Shown here: positions 52,308 to 61,854 of the stretch, one piece after another
Layout: each line of letters begins with the position of its first letter
Position numbering within the stretch: position 1 is the stretch's first letter
Assembly (NCBI RefSeq): GCF_900163695.1
Contig: NZ_FUIC01000011.1
Location: forward strand, 1-64,000
Reading direction: 5' to 3'
Source of the DNA: Gulosibacter sp. 10
Lineage (GTDB): Bacteria; Actinomycetota; Actinomycetes; Actinomycetales; Microbacteriaceae
Length of the DNA: 64,000 nt
Position numbers and translations under genes: made by a program
The notes under the pieces: model-generated
The model's database searches: none
The model's input: the letters and a program-made list of their open reading frames with translations, nothing else
What the model was told of the DNA's origin: nothing

Positions 52308-53225
52308 ATGGGCGTCGCCGACCGGTTCTACACGCCGGGCATGGACACCACGAACGACGGCATCGAGGTCGACTACGTCGAGCACGTGCTGCCGATCGCC
52401 GGGGTCGACGTGCACGTGTACGAGTGGACGGCCGGCCGCACGCCCAAGGGCGTCGTGCACATCGCGCACGGCGCCGGCGACCACGCGCGCCGCTACCAGC
52501 GGCTCGCGAACGCGCTGGTCGAGCGGGGCTACGCGGTGGTCGCCGCCGACCAGCTCGGCCACGGCCGCACCGGTGTCGGGTTCCTCGGCCTCAGCAACGT
52601 GGGGCCGGGCGGCATGCCGGCCACCCGGGCCCTGCTGCGCGAGACGATCCTGTGGACGCGGGCGCGGTACCGCGGCATCCCCCTCATCGGCCTCGGGCAC
52701 TCGTGGGGGTCGATCCTCTCCCAGCAGCTCTTCGCCCGCGACGCGACGATCTTCGACGGCCTCGTGCTGACGGGCAGCACGCTCGTGCTGCCCGGGTTCA
52801 TCAACACCGGCGACTTCAACGCGCAGTGGGCCGGCGACGGCCACGGCATGAGCTGGATCAGCCGCGACGTCGCCGAGGTGCAGGCGATGATCGACGACCT
52901 CTACGGCTTCGACATCGCGGACTCCTCGGTGTGGACGCCCCTCGGGGCCGTGCAGCTGCTGACCCCGCCGCCGATGCCGCGCTTCGGCAGGGCCGCGCGC
53001 GTGCCCGTCCTCGTGCAGTCCGGCGCTGAGGACGTGATCGGCTACGGCGCTCGCGGCCCGCGCGCACTGGCATGGGCGTATCGTCATGTCACGAGGATGC
53101 GGGACGTGACGCTGCACATCTATCCCGAGGCCCGGCACGAGGTGTTCAACGAGCTGAACCGGGACGAGGTGACCGGCCACCTGCTCGACTGGCTGGCCTG
53201 GCACTTCGAGATGCCCGAGCGCTGA
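52308..53225 (+). CDS. Alpha/beta hydrolase (monoacylglycerol-lipase-like)
   Basis: A 305-residue hydrolase. The nucleophile elbow GHSWG holds Ser132; the oxyanion loop is AHGAGDHARRY; the acid is Asp in SGAEDVIG and the base His in EARHEVFNE, the spacing of monoacylglycerol lipases and lysophospholipases. Starts 2 bases after the rocD stop, so it belongs to the same transcript. Substrate unknown. Confidence 0.87.
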   Translation: MGVADRFYTPGMDTTNDGIEVDYVEHVLPIAGVDVHVYEWTAGRTPKGVVHIAHGAGDHARRYQRLANALVERGYAVVAADQLGHGRTGVGFLGLSNVGPGGMPATRALLRETILWTRARYRGIPLIGLGHSWGSILSQQLFARDATIFDGLVLTGSTLVLPGFINTGDFNAQWAGDGHGMSWISRDVAEVQAMIDDLYGFDIADSSVWTPLGAVQLLTPPPMPRFGRAARVPVLVQSGAEDVIGYGARGPRALAWAYRHVTRMRDVTLHIYPEARHEVFNELNRDEVTGHLLDWLAWHFEMPER

Positions 53226-53312
53226 TCGACCCGGAGATCGGGCCGACCGGATCGCCCGCCGGCCCCGATCATCCGAGACGGACCTCCGAGAAGACAGACA
53301 AGGAGTCGCACA

Positions 53313-54380
53313 ATGCAAGACAGGCAGGGACTGCACGGGGAGTACAAGGTTCCCGGCGGCAAGCTCGTGGTCATCGATTTCGACGTGGTGGACGGGGCGC
53401 TCGCGAACGTCCGGCTCGCCGGCGACTTCTTCCTCGAGCCCGACGACGCCCTCGACGCCGTCAACGCCGGGCTCGAGGGGCTGCCGCAGCAGGCCTCCGC
53501 GGAGGAGGTCGTCCGTCGGGTTCGGGAGGCGCTCCCCGAGGACGCGCAGCTGCTCGGCTTCTCGCCCGAGGCGATCGCCGTCGTGGTCCGCCGGGCCATC
53601 ACCGGGGCGCGCGACTGGCGCGAGTACGACTGGGAGATCCTGCACCCCGGGGCGCTGCCGCCGCGCGTGCACGTGGCGCTCGACCAGGTGCTGACCGAGG
53701 AGGTCGGCGCCGGCAGGCGCGGGCCCGCGATCCGCTTCTGGGAGTGGAACGAGGATGCGGCCATCATCGGCTCGTTCCAGTCGTTCAAGAACGAGATCGA
53801 TCCGGTGGGCGCCGAGAACGAGGGCGTGCAGGTCGTGCGGCGCATCACGGGCGGCGGCGCGATGTTCATGGAGGCCGACTCGGTCGTGACGTACTCGCTG
53901 TACGTGCCCGCCGAGCTCGTGGCCGGCATGAGCTTCGCCGAGTCCTACGCCTTCCTTGACCAGTGGGTGCTCGAGGCGCTGCAGGAGATCGGCATCGACG
54001 CGAGCTACGAGCCGCTCAACGACATCACCTCGCCGAAGGGCAAGATCGGCGGCGCGGCGCAGAAGCGGCTCGGCTCGGGGGCGCTGCTGCACCATGCGAC
54101 GCTCTCCTACGACATCGACGCCGACCGGATGCTGCGCGTGCTGCGCATCGGGCGCGAGAAGATGAGCGACAAGGGCACGAAGTCGGCCAAGAAGCGCGTC
54201 TCGCCGCTCAAGTCGCAGACCGGCATGGAGCGGCCGGCGATCATCCGCCACCTCATCGACAAGTTCGTCGAGCTGCACGGCGGCGCGCCGGGCGAGGTGA
54301 AGGACGAGGAGCTGGAGCGGGCGCGCGAGCTCGCGGAGACGAAGTTCGCGAGCCGGGAGTGGACGCACCGGGTGCCGTAG
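53313..54380 (+). CDS. lplA: Lipoate-protein ligase with N-terminal accessory domain
   Basis: A 355-residue lipoate ligase that attaches lipoate to lysines of oxoacid dehydrogenases and GcvH. Residues ~8-95 resemble the LplA accessory domain (YKVPGGKLVVIDFDV), which is C-terminal in E. coli LplA. The catalytic domain follows with VVRRITGGGAMFMEADS and the lysine motif SPKGKIGGAAQKR. So the domain order is reversed. CAAGGAG lies 7 bases before the ATG. An 87-base gap separates it from the hydrolase. Confidence 0.9.
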   Translation: MQDRQGLHGEYKVPGGKLVVIDFDVVDGALANVRLAGDFFLEPDDALDAVNAGLEGLPQQASAEEVVRRVREALPEDAQLLGFSPEAIAVVVRRAITGARDWREYDWEILHPGALPPRVHVALDQVLTEEVGAGRRGPAIRFWEWNEDAAIIGSFQSFKNEIDPVGAENEGVQVVRRITGGGAMFMEADSVVTYSLYVPAELVAGMSFAESYAFLDQWVLEALQEIGIDASYEPLNDITSPKGKIGGAAQKRLGSGALLHHATLSYDIDADRMLRVLRIGREKMSDKGTKSAKKRVSPLKSQTGMERPAIIRHLIDKFVELHGGAPGEVKDEELERARELAETKFASREWTHRVP

Positions 54381-54425
54381 GGCGCGGCGTCCTGGGCGCG
54401 GGCGCTCATCGCCCCGGGACGCGGA

Positions 54426-54474
54426 GAACCCGCCGGGCTCCGGGCCGCTGGCCGCGGCGGAGATCGGCGGGTTC
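54426..54474. terminator. Inverted repeat between lplA and the lipoprotein gene
   Basis: GAACCCGCCG at 54426-54435 pairs with CGGCGGGTTC at 54465-54474 in the 141-base gap between convergent genes. A second GC stem (GGCGCCGC/GCGGCGCC) lies near 54481-54504. Possible bidirectional terminators without T-runs. Confidence 0.45.
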
Positions 54475-54521
54475 CGGGAGCGGCGCCGCGGATGGCGGCG
54501 CCGGTTCCCTGCCGGTCGTCG

Positions 54522-55166
54522 CTAGTCGTCGTTGTCGACGGTCACCTCGCCGGTGGCGGCGTCGACGTTGAGGTCGTCGAGGCCGCGGTCCTCGTAGTCG
54601 ACGTTCCAGACGACGACGCCGTTCTCGGTGTCGAGGTCGACCTCCTCGAGCACGCCGGGCTGGTGCGCGAGCGCGGCGTCGATGGCCTCGAGGATGGTGA
54701 GCTGCGCGGCCTCGAGCTCGCGCTGGTCGTCGCCGTCGAGGTCGTCCTCCTCGGCCTCGTCGATGCGGGCCTCGCCGGAGGCGGTCACGTCGATCTCGTA
54801 CACGGTCGTGCCCTGCGCGACGTCGATGTTGAAGAGCGCGTCGTCGTCATCGTCGCGGTCCAGCGAGAAGGCCACGCCGTCGGCGCCGACGGCCTCCTCG
54901 GCCGCGGCGATCGCGGTGGCGTACTCGGCCGAGTCGCCGCCGGAGCCCGCCCCGTCGGCGCTCTCGCCGGTCGCGCCGTCCTCGGTCGGGGCGGCGTCCT
55001 CGGTGCTGTTCTGGAAGCCGCCGCCGTCCTGCGGCGCGTCGGCCGCCGGCGCATCCTGCGATGCCGCGGGGTCGCCCTGATCGCCGTTCGAGCAGGCCGC
55101 GAGCGAGACGAGCAGCGCGGGGACCGCGACGGAGGAGAGTGCGAGGTTCTGGAGCTTCTTGTTCAT
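54522..55166 (-). CDS. PepSY-like lipoprotein
   Basis: A 214-residue secreted lipoprotein: signal peptide with lipobox SLAAC, a disordered Asp/Gly/Ala-rich spacer to about residue 75, then two PepSY-like units (AIAAAEEAVG...YEIDVTASGEARID and AIDAALAHQP...DLNVDAATGEVTVDN). PepSY proteins often restrain peptidases or bind small ligands outside the cell. A TACGCT -10 (55174-55179, minus strand) lies 7 bases before the ATG: leaderless start likely. Confidence 0.82.
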   Translation of the reverse strand: MNKKLQNLALSSVAVPALLVSLAACSNGDQGDPAASQDAPAADAPQDGGGFQNSTEDAAPTEDGATGESADGAGSGGDSAEYATAIAAAEEAVGADGVAFSLDRDDDDDALFNIDVAQGTTVYEIDVTASGEARIDEAEEDDLDGDDQRELEAAQLTILEAIDAALAHQPGVLEEVDLDTENGVVVWNVDYEDRGLDDLNVDAATGEVTVDNDD

Positions 55167-55206
55167 GCGAGGGAGCGTATGGACGCTTGATGAGAGGAGG
55201 ATGAAA

Positions 55207-55527
55207 TCAGCCGCGGGCGCTGAGGAGGTGCGCGTAGTCCGGGTGGTTCTCGACCCACTTCGCGACGTACGAGCAGTCGGGGATCATCGGCATCCGGCTC
55301 CACTGGGCGAAATCGTCGAGCGCGAACCGCACGAGCCTGGACGCGACGCCGCCGCCCTGGTGGGCGGAGTCGACCACGGTGTGGTCGAAGTGCACGCCGT
55401 CGCCGAGCTCGCGGTAGGTGGTGAACCCCACGATGTCGCCGTCGTAGTGCACGACGTAGCGGTGGTGGCCGGGGTCCTTGGAGAAGTCGTAGTCGGCCTT
55501 GGCGGTTTCGGTAGCTGCTTCAGACAT
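55207..55527 (-). CDS. Small GNAT-family acetyltransferase (YjdJ-like)
   Basis: A 106-residue single-domain N-acetyltransferase of the short YjdJ/GTL3B type. Markers are FTTYRELGDGVHFDHTVVDS, the CoA loop HQGGGVASRLVRFAL and the closing C-S-Y-V-A-K-W-V. Acceptor unknown. TACCAT (55534-55539, minus strand) lies 6 bases before the ATG, a leaderless arrangement. Divergent from the zinc-ribbon gene. Confidence 0.88.
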   Translation of the reverse strand: MSEAATETAKADYDFSKDPGHHRYVVHYDGDIVGFTTYRELGDGVHFDHTVVDSAHQGGGVASRLVRFALDDFAQWSRMPMIPDCSYVAKWVENHPDYAHLLSARG

Positions 55528-55675
55528 GCGGTCATGGTAGGGATCGAACGTGTGGATTCGCTCCGATGCGGCGCCGAACCTTGGCGTGCGCGCAAGCAAA
55601 CGCGCCGTCGGGCAGGTAAATTTGCCTGAGACGTCCGGCCTCGAGCGGGTCTGTGGCAGCCAAGGAGTGATGAGC

Positions 55676-58435
55676 ATGACGAGATGTCCCCAGTGCGGAG
55701 CGGTCGCGAACGCGTCGCAGCGCTTCTGCGGCGAGTGCGGGACGCGGCTGCGCGAAGAGGCCGCGCCCGTCTCTCCGGACGAGCGCAACTCGGTTCCCCG
55801 ACGTCCGGGCGGGGGCCGCCCGGACCCGTGGGACATCGGCACAGCTGACACCGAGGAGAACGGCGAGGACGACTTCTTCAGCCGCTTCCGCCCCAAGTCG
55901 GCGGTCGGGGACGAGGACGTCCCGCCGCCCACGCGCCGCTCCCGCCGGCGCTTCAACTTCGACCTCGACAACACCGTGGAGGCGCCGACGGAGACCGCGC
56001 GGACCGAGCCCACGACGCCTCCCTCCGTGCCGCCGCTCTTCCCGCAGCACACCGGCGAGACCGCGGCCCAGCGGCCGCAGGCTCCAAGCGGTGCGCAGGG
56101 CCCGCAGCAGCAGGGCCCGCAGCAGCCCAGCCCGCAGACGCCGGGTGCCCGGACGCCGGGCGCGCAGGCCCCCGGATCGCAGCCCTTCGGCGCGCAGGAC
56201 TCCGGCGCGCGGGGTTCGAGCGGGCAGGGAACTGGCGCGCAGGGTCCTGACGCCCAGGTTCCCGGCGCGAACGCGCCGGCCGGGGATCGCGGCGCTCAGC
56301 AGCCGCCCCGGCAGGCCGCGCCGTCCCAGTCGCCGGACAGGCCCGTTCCGACCGCCGGCGCCGCCGGGCCGGGTCCGGCGCAGCAGCCGACGGGTCAGGA
56401 ACCGCCTCGCCGGCAGCCGCCCCGCCAGGAGCGGCCGCCCCAGCGCGATGCCCCGGCTGACGCGGGCGCGGATGCGCCGACGAGGGCGATGCCGCTGCCG
56501 GATGCGAGCGCCGACGAGCCCCGGCGTCAGCCGCGGAGCCCGTTCGCCCAGGACGGGAGCAGCAGCGCATCGTCCGCGACGCCGGCGCGCGGCGAGACGC
56601 CGCCGACGCTGCCCGCCGGATGGGCCCAGCCGCAGCCCCAGGTGTCCCCGCGGCAGCAGGCTTCGACCGGAGCGCCGCCTCAGGCCGCGCCGGACGCCTC
56701 CGGGCAGGGCCGGAACGCCCAGGGCCAGGCGCCGACGGGTCGGGCACAGGATGCGCAGACGCCGGGCGTTCAGCAGCTCGGCGCGCAGGCTCCGGACGCT
56801 CAGCGTCAGGGCCCCCGGAATCAGGGCGCGCAGAACCAGGGAGCTCAGAACCAGGGCGTCCACAACCAGGGTGTCCAGAACCAGCGCGCGCAGGAACAGG
56901 GCGCCCGCGGCGCCCAGCCGTCGGCGGCCCAGACCCCTCCCGCATCGAACCGCCCGGCGCAATCCACGCAGCAGCAGCGCCCCCAGCAGGACGCCTCCCG
57001 CACGGGGCAGGCCGCGCCCGCCGGCAGCGCGTTCTCGCGGCCCAGGCAGCAGGAGCCCGATTCGGGCGGCGCCGACGACGCGACGTTCACGCAGCTCATC
57101 AAGGGGCTCGCCGACGATCCGGCCGACCGGCCGATCGTGGCGCCCGGATTCGACCAGACCGGGATCGTCCCGCTGCCCTCGCGGATGCAGGAGCCGCAGC
57201 GGAGCGACGCCGAGAAGCGCGCGCAGAGCCGGGCCGCCGAGTTCTACGGGACGGGCCCCGTCGGCCGCAATCCCGCGGCCGCCGCCGCAGGCGCCGCGGC
57301 AGCCGCGACCGGGCCGGGCGAGGCCGGGCAGCGGGGCGACGCCGACGCCGCGGGCGCCGAGCAGCCCCGCCCCGAGAATCCCTTCCTCGCGGCGGCGAGG
57401 GCGGCGGAGCAGTCGGAGCAGCGGCCGCCCGAGCGGTCGGGCGGGATGCCCGACCTGCCGCCGATCGCCCCCGCCGAGCCCGTGCCGGGCCCTGCCCCGC
57501 AGGGCTCGGCTCCCCGCCCCGAGCCCGAGGCGCCGGAGTTCACCTCGCCGTTCGTGACCGAGGCGACCACGCCCCAGCAGGCGCGGGCCGCCAGGCAGCC
57601 GGAGCCCGAGGAGGGCTTCTGGCCCTTCGGCGACGAGTTCCAGCAGGAGCAGAGCGCGCCGCGCCGGTCGGAGCCCCAGGACGATGTCGACGCGCTGTTC
57701 GGTGCGGGCACCGGGGCCGTCGGCGGCGGTGGCAGTGTCGGTGGCGGTGGTGCCGGCGGCTTCGGCGGCGGCTCGGGGACGGGCGCCGGCGGAGGCGGAG
57801 GCGGGTCCTCGGATGAGGCCTCGACCAAGCGCAACGGCGTGAAGCTCATCCTCATCGCCGCGATCGCCGCGATCGTGATCGTCATCGGGGCCTTCGCGCT
57901 TCGACCGCTCTTCGGCGGCGGCGCGGACGAGGCGTCGGAGCCGACCACCGAGCAGACGGAGGAGCAGGGCCAGCAGGGGGATCCGGACGGCGGCGAGACG
58001 GACTCCGGCGAGGAGACGCCGGAGCCGACCGAGGACGCGCCGGAGCAGTTCGACCCGGTCGCGTTCCAGTCCGGCTCGGGCAATCTGCGCTGCCAGATCG
58101 ACCCCGAGAACGGGGCGGTGTGCCAGCTCGTGACCGTCAACTTCACGCCGCCGGCCGAGCAGTGCGAATCCGGCGCGGCTCGGGGGACGACCGTGGGCGT
58201 CGGCCAGGAGGGCATCACGTGGCCGTGCCTGACGGGCGACCTGCCGGGCGGCGAGGTGGTCGAGTACGACGTGCCGATCACCGCGGGCGACTACACCTGC
58301 TCGATCAACTACACCACCGGCGTGACCTGCGAGAACGGCAAGGGCGACGAGTTCTCCCTCGAGTTCAACAGCGGCGTCGCCACGACCGGGGAGACCGCGG
58401 GCGAATCGCAGCCCGAGGTGTCGCCGATCGGCTGA
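55676..58435 (+). CDS. Zinc-ribbon protein with long Pro/Gln-rich linker, one membrane helix and a cysteine-rich outer domain
   Basis: A 919-residue protein. Residues 3-24 form a zinc ribbon (two C-x-x-C pairs: CPQC and CGEC). Residues ~130-700 are disordered, rich in Pro, Gln, Ala and Gly, with a 5-residue N-Q-G-A-Q repeat near 380-400. A membrane helix lies at about 722-742, after which an acidic spacer leads to an outer domain with six Cys (~800-905). The ribbon is cytosolic and the Cys domain outside. AAGGAG is 8 bases before the ATG at 55676 and too close to the ATG at 55670. Function unknown. Confidence 0.82.
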   Translation: MTRCPQCGAVANASQRFCGECGTRLREEAAPVSPDERNSVPRRPGGGRPDPWDIGTADTEENGEDDFFSRFRPKSAVGDEDVPPPTRRSRRRFNFDLDNTVEAPTETARTEPTTPPSVPPLFPQHTGETAAQRPQAPSGAQGPQQQGPQQPSPQTPGARTPGAQAPGSQPFGAQDSGARGSSGQGTGAQGPDAQVPGANAPAGDRGAQQPPRQAAPSQSPDRPVPTAGAAGPGPAQQPTGQEPPRRQPPRQERPPQRDAPADAGADAPTRAMPLPDASADEPRRQPRSPFAQDGSSSASSATPARGETPPTLPAGWAQPQPQVSPRQQASTGAPPQAAPDASGQGRNAQGQAPTGRAQDAQTPGVQQLGAQAPDAQRQGPRNQGAQNQGAQNQGVHNQGVQNQRAQEQGARGAQPSAAQTPPASNRPAQSTQQQRPQQDASRTGQAAPAGSAFSRPRQQEPDSGGADDATFTQLIKGLADDPADRPIVAPGFDQTGIVPLPSRMQEPQRSDAEKRAQSRAAEFYGTGPVGRNPAAAAAGAAAAATGPGEAGQRGDADAAGAEQPRPENPFLAAARAAEQSEQRPPERSGGMPDLPPIAPAEPVPGPAPQGSAPRPEPEAPEFTSPFVTEATTPQQARAARQPEPEEGFWPFGDEFQQEQSAPRRSEPQDDVDALFGAGTGAVGGGGSVGGGGAGGFGGGSGTGAGGGGGGSSDEASTKRNGVKLILIAAIAAIVIVIGAFALRPLFGGGADEASEPTTEQTEEQGQQGDPDGGETDSGEETPEPTEDAPEQFDPVAFQSGSGNLRCQIDPENGAVCQLVTVNFTPPAEQCESGAARGTTVGVGQEGITWPCLTGDLPGGEVVEYDVPITAGDYTCSINYTTGVTCENGKGDEFSLEFNSGVATTGETAGESQPEVSPIG

Positions 58436-58483
58436 CCGCGGAGGGCCCGCCCGCGCCGGCGCAAGGCCGCGGCGAGCGCACGA

Positions 58484-58522
58484 CGAAGGGGCGGCCCGTT
58501 CCGAGAACGGGCCGCCCCTTCG
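58484..58522. terminator. Bidirectional terminator between the zinc-ribbon gene and pgm
   Basis: Perfect 17-base arms (58484-58500 and 58506-58522) around CCGAG. Left arm begins CGAAGGGG, so both strands end in a CCCCTTCG tail. Sits between two convergent genes. Confidence 0.88.
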
Positions 58523-58547
58523 CCGCACTGCGCGGGCTATCGGCGCA

Positions 58548-60179
58548 TCACGTCGCGTCGGCCAGGGCCGCGTCCACGATCGCCTTCGCCTCGGCCTGCA
58601 CGAGCGCGAGGTGGTCCGGGCCGTTGAACGACTCGGCGTAGATCTTGTAAACGTCCTCGGTGCCGGAGGGGCGGGCGGCGAACCAGGCGTTCTCGCTGAC
58701 GACCTTGACGCCGCCGATCGCGGCGCGGTTGCCGGGGGCCTCCGAGAGCTTGGCGATGATCGGCTCGCCAGCGAGCTCCGTGGCGGCGATGCGCTCGCCC
58801 GAGAGCTTCTTGAGCACGGCCTTCTGCGCGGGGGTGGCCGGCGCGTCCACGCGCTGGTAGGCGGGGTTGCCGAACCGCTCGGTGAGCTCCTGGTAGCGGC
58901 GCGCGGGCGACTTGCCGGTGACTGCGATGATCTCCGCCGCGAGCAGGGCGAGCAGGATGCCGTCCTTGTCGGTGGTCCACGTGGTGCCGTCGAACTGCTG
59001 GAAGGACGCCCCCGCGGACTCCTCGCCGCCGAACAGGATGGAGCCGTCGGTAAGGCCGGGCACGAACCACTTGAAGCCCACCGGCACCTCGGCGAGAGTG
59101 CGGCCGAGCGAGTCGACCACGCGGTCGATCATCGAGCTCGAGACGAGGGTCTTGCCGATGCCGGCGCCCTTCGACCACTCGGGGCGGTGCGTCGCGAGGT
59201 AGTCGATCGCCACCGCCAGGTAGTGGTTCGGATTCATGAGGCCCCCGCTGGGCGTCACGATGCCGTGCCGGTCGGCGTCGGCGTCGTTGCCCGTGAGGAC
59301 GTCGTAGTCGTCCTTGCGCTCGAGCACCGAGGCCATCGCGGCGGGGGAGGAGGGGTCCATGCGGATGCGGCCGTCCCAGTCGAGGGTCATGAAGGGCCAG
59401 CGCGGGTCGACCTTCGGGTTCACGACGGTGAGGTCGATGCCGTAGGTGTCGGCAATGAGCTGCCAGTACTCGGCGCTCGAGCCGCCGAGGGGGTCGGCGC
59501 CGATGCGCACGCCCGCGCGCTGGATCGCCTCGAAGTCGATCACCTTCGCGAGGTCCTGCACGTACTTCTCGCGGAAGTCGTAGAAGCCGATGCGCCCGTC
59601 GGAGTTGACCTGCTTGACGCCCTCGAGGCCGGCGGCGATGAGCTCGTTCGCGCGGTTCTCGATCCAGCTGGTCGCGTCAGTGTCGGCGGGGCCGCCGTGC
59701 GGCGGGTTGTACTTGATGCCGCCGTCCTCGGGAGGGTTGTGGCTCGGTGTGATGATGATGCCGTCGGCGAGCTCGACGTTGTCGCGATTGCGGTTGTACG
59801 CGATGATCGCCCGCGAGAGGGCGGGCGTGGGTACCCAGGAGCCGCGCGAGTCGGCGAGCACCTTGACGCCGTTGCCGGCGAGCACGTCGAAGGCGCTCTT
59901 CTCGGCGGGGTCGCTCAGGGCGTGCGTATCGCGGCCGATGAAGAGGGGGCCGCGGATGCCCTGGCCCGCGCGGTACTCGCAGACGGCCTGCGTGATGGCC
60001 ACGATGTGCGCCTCGTTGAACGAGCTCTTGAAGCTCGAGCCGCGGTGGCCGGAGGTGCCGAAGGCAACCCGCTGAGCAGGGTCCGAGACATCCGGGATAT
60101 TTCGGTAGTACGCGCCGACGAGTTGGTCGACATCGATCAGGTCATTCGGGACGGCGACAGTGCCTGCTCTCTCGTGCAT
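58548..60179 (-). CDS. pgm: Phosphoglucomutase (alpha-D-glucose phosphate-specific)
   Basis: A 543-residue enzyme that interconverts glucose-1-phosphate and glucose-6-phosphate for glycogen, trehalose and envelope sugar synthesis. The phosphoserine loop is [13 protein letters not shown], the metal loop [10 protein letters not shown], the sugar loop GGEESAG and the phosphate loop [20 protein letters not shown] near the start is the typical first motif. Length is normal for the family. The ATG at 60179 begins [13 protein letters not shown]; upstream open frame is probably not translated. It diverges from pheA, 97 bases away. Confidence 0.96.
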   Translation of the reverse strand: MHERAGTVAVPNDLIDVDQLVGAYYRNIPDVSDPAQRVAFGTSGHRGSSFKSSFNEAHIVAITQAVCEYRAGQGIRGPLFIGRDTHALSDPAEKSAFDVLAGNGVKVLADSRGSWVPTPALSRAIIAYNRNRDNVELADGIIITPSHNPPEDGGIKYNPPHGGPADTDATSWIENRANELIAAGLEGVKQVNSDGRIGFYDFREKYVQDLAKVIDFEAIQRAGVRIGADPLGGSSAEYWQLIADTYGIDLTVVNPKVDPRWPFMTLDWDGRIRMDPSSPAAMASVLERKDDYDVLTGNDADADRHGIVTPSGGLMNPNHYLAVAIDYLATHRPEWSKGAGIGKTLVSSSMIDRVVDSLGRTLAEVPVGFKWFVPGLTDGSILFGGEESAGASFQQFDGTTWTTDKDGILLALLAAEIIAVTGKSPARRYQELTERFGNPAYQRVDAPATPAQKAVLKKLSGERIAATELAGEPIIAKLSEAPGNRAAIGGVKVVSENAWFAARPSGTEDVYKIYAESFNGPDHLALVQAEAKAIVDAALADAT

Positions 60180-60263
60180 AACAGGATTTTGCCAAGGTTC
60201 GTTGAGTGCTGGCTGGTGGGCGGGCGGCGCCGGCGAGCGGGCGGGAGCGGCGCGGATGCGCAA

Positions 60264-60269
60264 TAGACT
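60264..60269 (+). promoter_or_regulatory. -10 element for leaderless pheA transcript
   Basis: TAGACT ends 7 bases before the pheA ATG and no ribosome site lies between, so transcription probably starts on the start codon itself. The same layout recurs before at least ten other genes here. Confidence 0.65.
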
Positions 60270-60276
60270 TGGCGCC

Positions 60277-61242
60277 ATGAGCCTTCCCGAGCAGCAGGAC
60301 CAGCACGTCGACGCGACCGAGGCGGCGCGCACCATCTCGTTCCTGGGGCCGGCCGGTACCTTCACGGAGTCCGCGCTCAAGCTCGCGCCCGAGGCGGAGG
60401 GGAAGCTCTGGAAGCCCGTCACCAACGTGCTCGAGGCGCTGATGGACGTGCAGACCGGGCGCTCCTACGCCGCGATGATCGCGGTGGAGAACTCGGTGGA
60501 GGGCGGGGTGACGGCCTCGCAGGATGCGCTGTCGACTATGGACCGGCTGCGGATCATCGGCGAGTACGTCGTGCCGATCCGGTTCATGCTGGCCGTGCGG
60601 CCCGGGGTGGAGCTGGCGCAGGTGCGGCGGGTGGCGGCGCATCCGGTCGCCTACGGCCAGTGCCGCCGCTGGCTGCACCGCGAGCTGCCGCGGCACGAGC
60701 ACGTCCCCGCGGCGTCGAACGTGGCGAGCGCGCAGATGCTGCTCGAGGAGCAGCCGGAAGCGGAGGCGGCGATCACGCCGCCGACGATCCGCGACCACGT
60801 GGATGTGGAGATCGCGGCGGAGGACATCCAGGACAGCATGATCGCGCGCACGCGCTTCGTGCTCGTGACCACGCGCACGGACCTGCCGCCGCGCACCGGC
60901 CGGGACAAGACCTCGGTGATCGTGGCGCTGCCGGAGGACCGGCCGGGCGCGCTGCTGTCGATGCTCGAGCAGTTCGCGGCCCGCGGCATCAACCTCTCGA
61001 TGATCACCTCGCGGCCGATCCCGGAGCAGCCGGGGCAGTACCGCTTCGTCATCGACATCGACGGGCATCTCGAGGATGCGCGGGTGACGGATGCGCTGCT
61101 CGGCCTGCGCCGCTACTGCCCGGCCGTGAAGTTCCTCGGCTCGTACCCGCGCGCGGTGGCCACCTCGGTGCCGATCGACCCGGCTTATTCCGACGAGAAC
61201 TACGAGCAGGCGCGGGCCTGGCTCGACGGCCTCGTGCAGTAG
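60277..61242 (+). CDS. pheA: Prephenate dehydratase
   Basis: A 321-residue enzyme that converts prephenate to phenylpyruvate for phenylalanine synthesis. The catalytic domain (about 18-200) has [23 protein letters not shown] and the Thr of ARTRFVLV. The ACT regulatory domain (about 210-290) has [20 protein letters not shown] and the phenylalanine-binding SRP motif in MITSRPIP. Leaderless start. Confidence 0.95.
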   Translation: MSLPEQQDQHVDATEAARTISFLGPAGTFTESALKLAPEAEGKLWKPVTNVLEALMDVQTGRSYAAMIAVENSVEGGVTASQDALSTMDRLRIIGEYVVPIRFMLAVRPGVELAQVRRVAAHPVAYGQCRRWLHRELPRHEHVPAASNVASAQMLLEEQPEAEAAITPPTIRDHVDVEIAAEDIQDSMIARTRFVLVTTRTDLPPRTGRDKTSVIVALPEDRPGALLSMLEQFAARGINLSMITSRPIPEQPGQYRFVIDIDGHLEDARVTDALLGLRRYCPAVKFLGSYPRAVATSVPIDPAYSDENYEQARAWLDGLVQ

Positions 61243-61600
61243 CCGCCCGTGCGGTAGGCAGGAGAGCCGGGCGGCCGGTGCCCGGTCGGCGCTCCGCGGT
61301 AGGGCGGTGAAGGGCATCCGCCCGAGACGCGACCGCTGCGTCGTCGATCGACCGCGCGCTCGGCGCGCGTCTCGTGTTGTCCGGTCCTTAGACCGTGGTC
61401 CAGGAGAAGCGGGCCGGACTGCACCACGGGGTAATGCGTGCACGCAGCATGCTTGATGACATTGCCGCATGATGATGGACAGGCGGCTCGACGAGCGGTT
61501 CCCGGGTGCAAAGGGGGTGATGCCCGGGGACGGTCGTACGCGCCGAGCACCGTGCAGCGCCCGGCGGGGACGATCCGACGAGGGGTCCCGTCGCGGGGCG

Positions 61601-61700
61601 CTACCTGGTCTTGGGCGGCGCCGAGGGCGCGGGGAACATCTCGGGCGTGACGCCTTCGAGCAGCTCGTCGGGCTCGGTTTCGAGGAATCTTCCGCTCTTT
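61601..61700 (-). pseudogene. Possible 3' remnant of a gene
   Basis: About 33 codons before a stop at 61601 show strong G/C preference at third positions and read as GRFLETEPDELLEGVTPEMF followed by PAPSAPPKTR. Upstream the frame loses this bias and no start or domain is visible. It may be the tail of a broken gene. The rest of the 612-base gap (61243-61854) holds nothing else I can support. Confidence 0.25.
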
Positions 61701-61854
61701 CGGTTGCCCGGCGTCGTCAGCCGTGGACGAAGCCGTCTGGGTGACGCGATCTTCGCGCTGGAGCAGTAGCAGTGCCGCAATGCGGACCACCGCGCGGACT
61801 CACCATCTGACATCCCTCGAACAGACCAGCACACAGCAGAGAAAGGCCCTTTTC

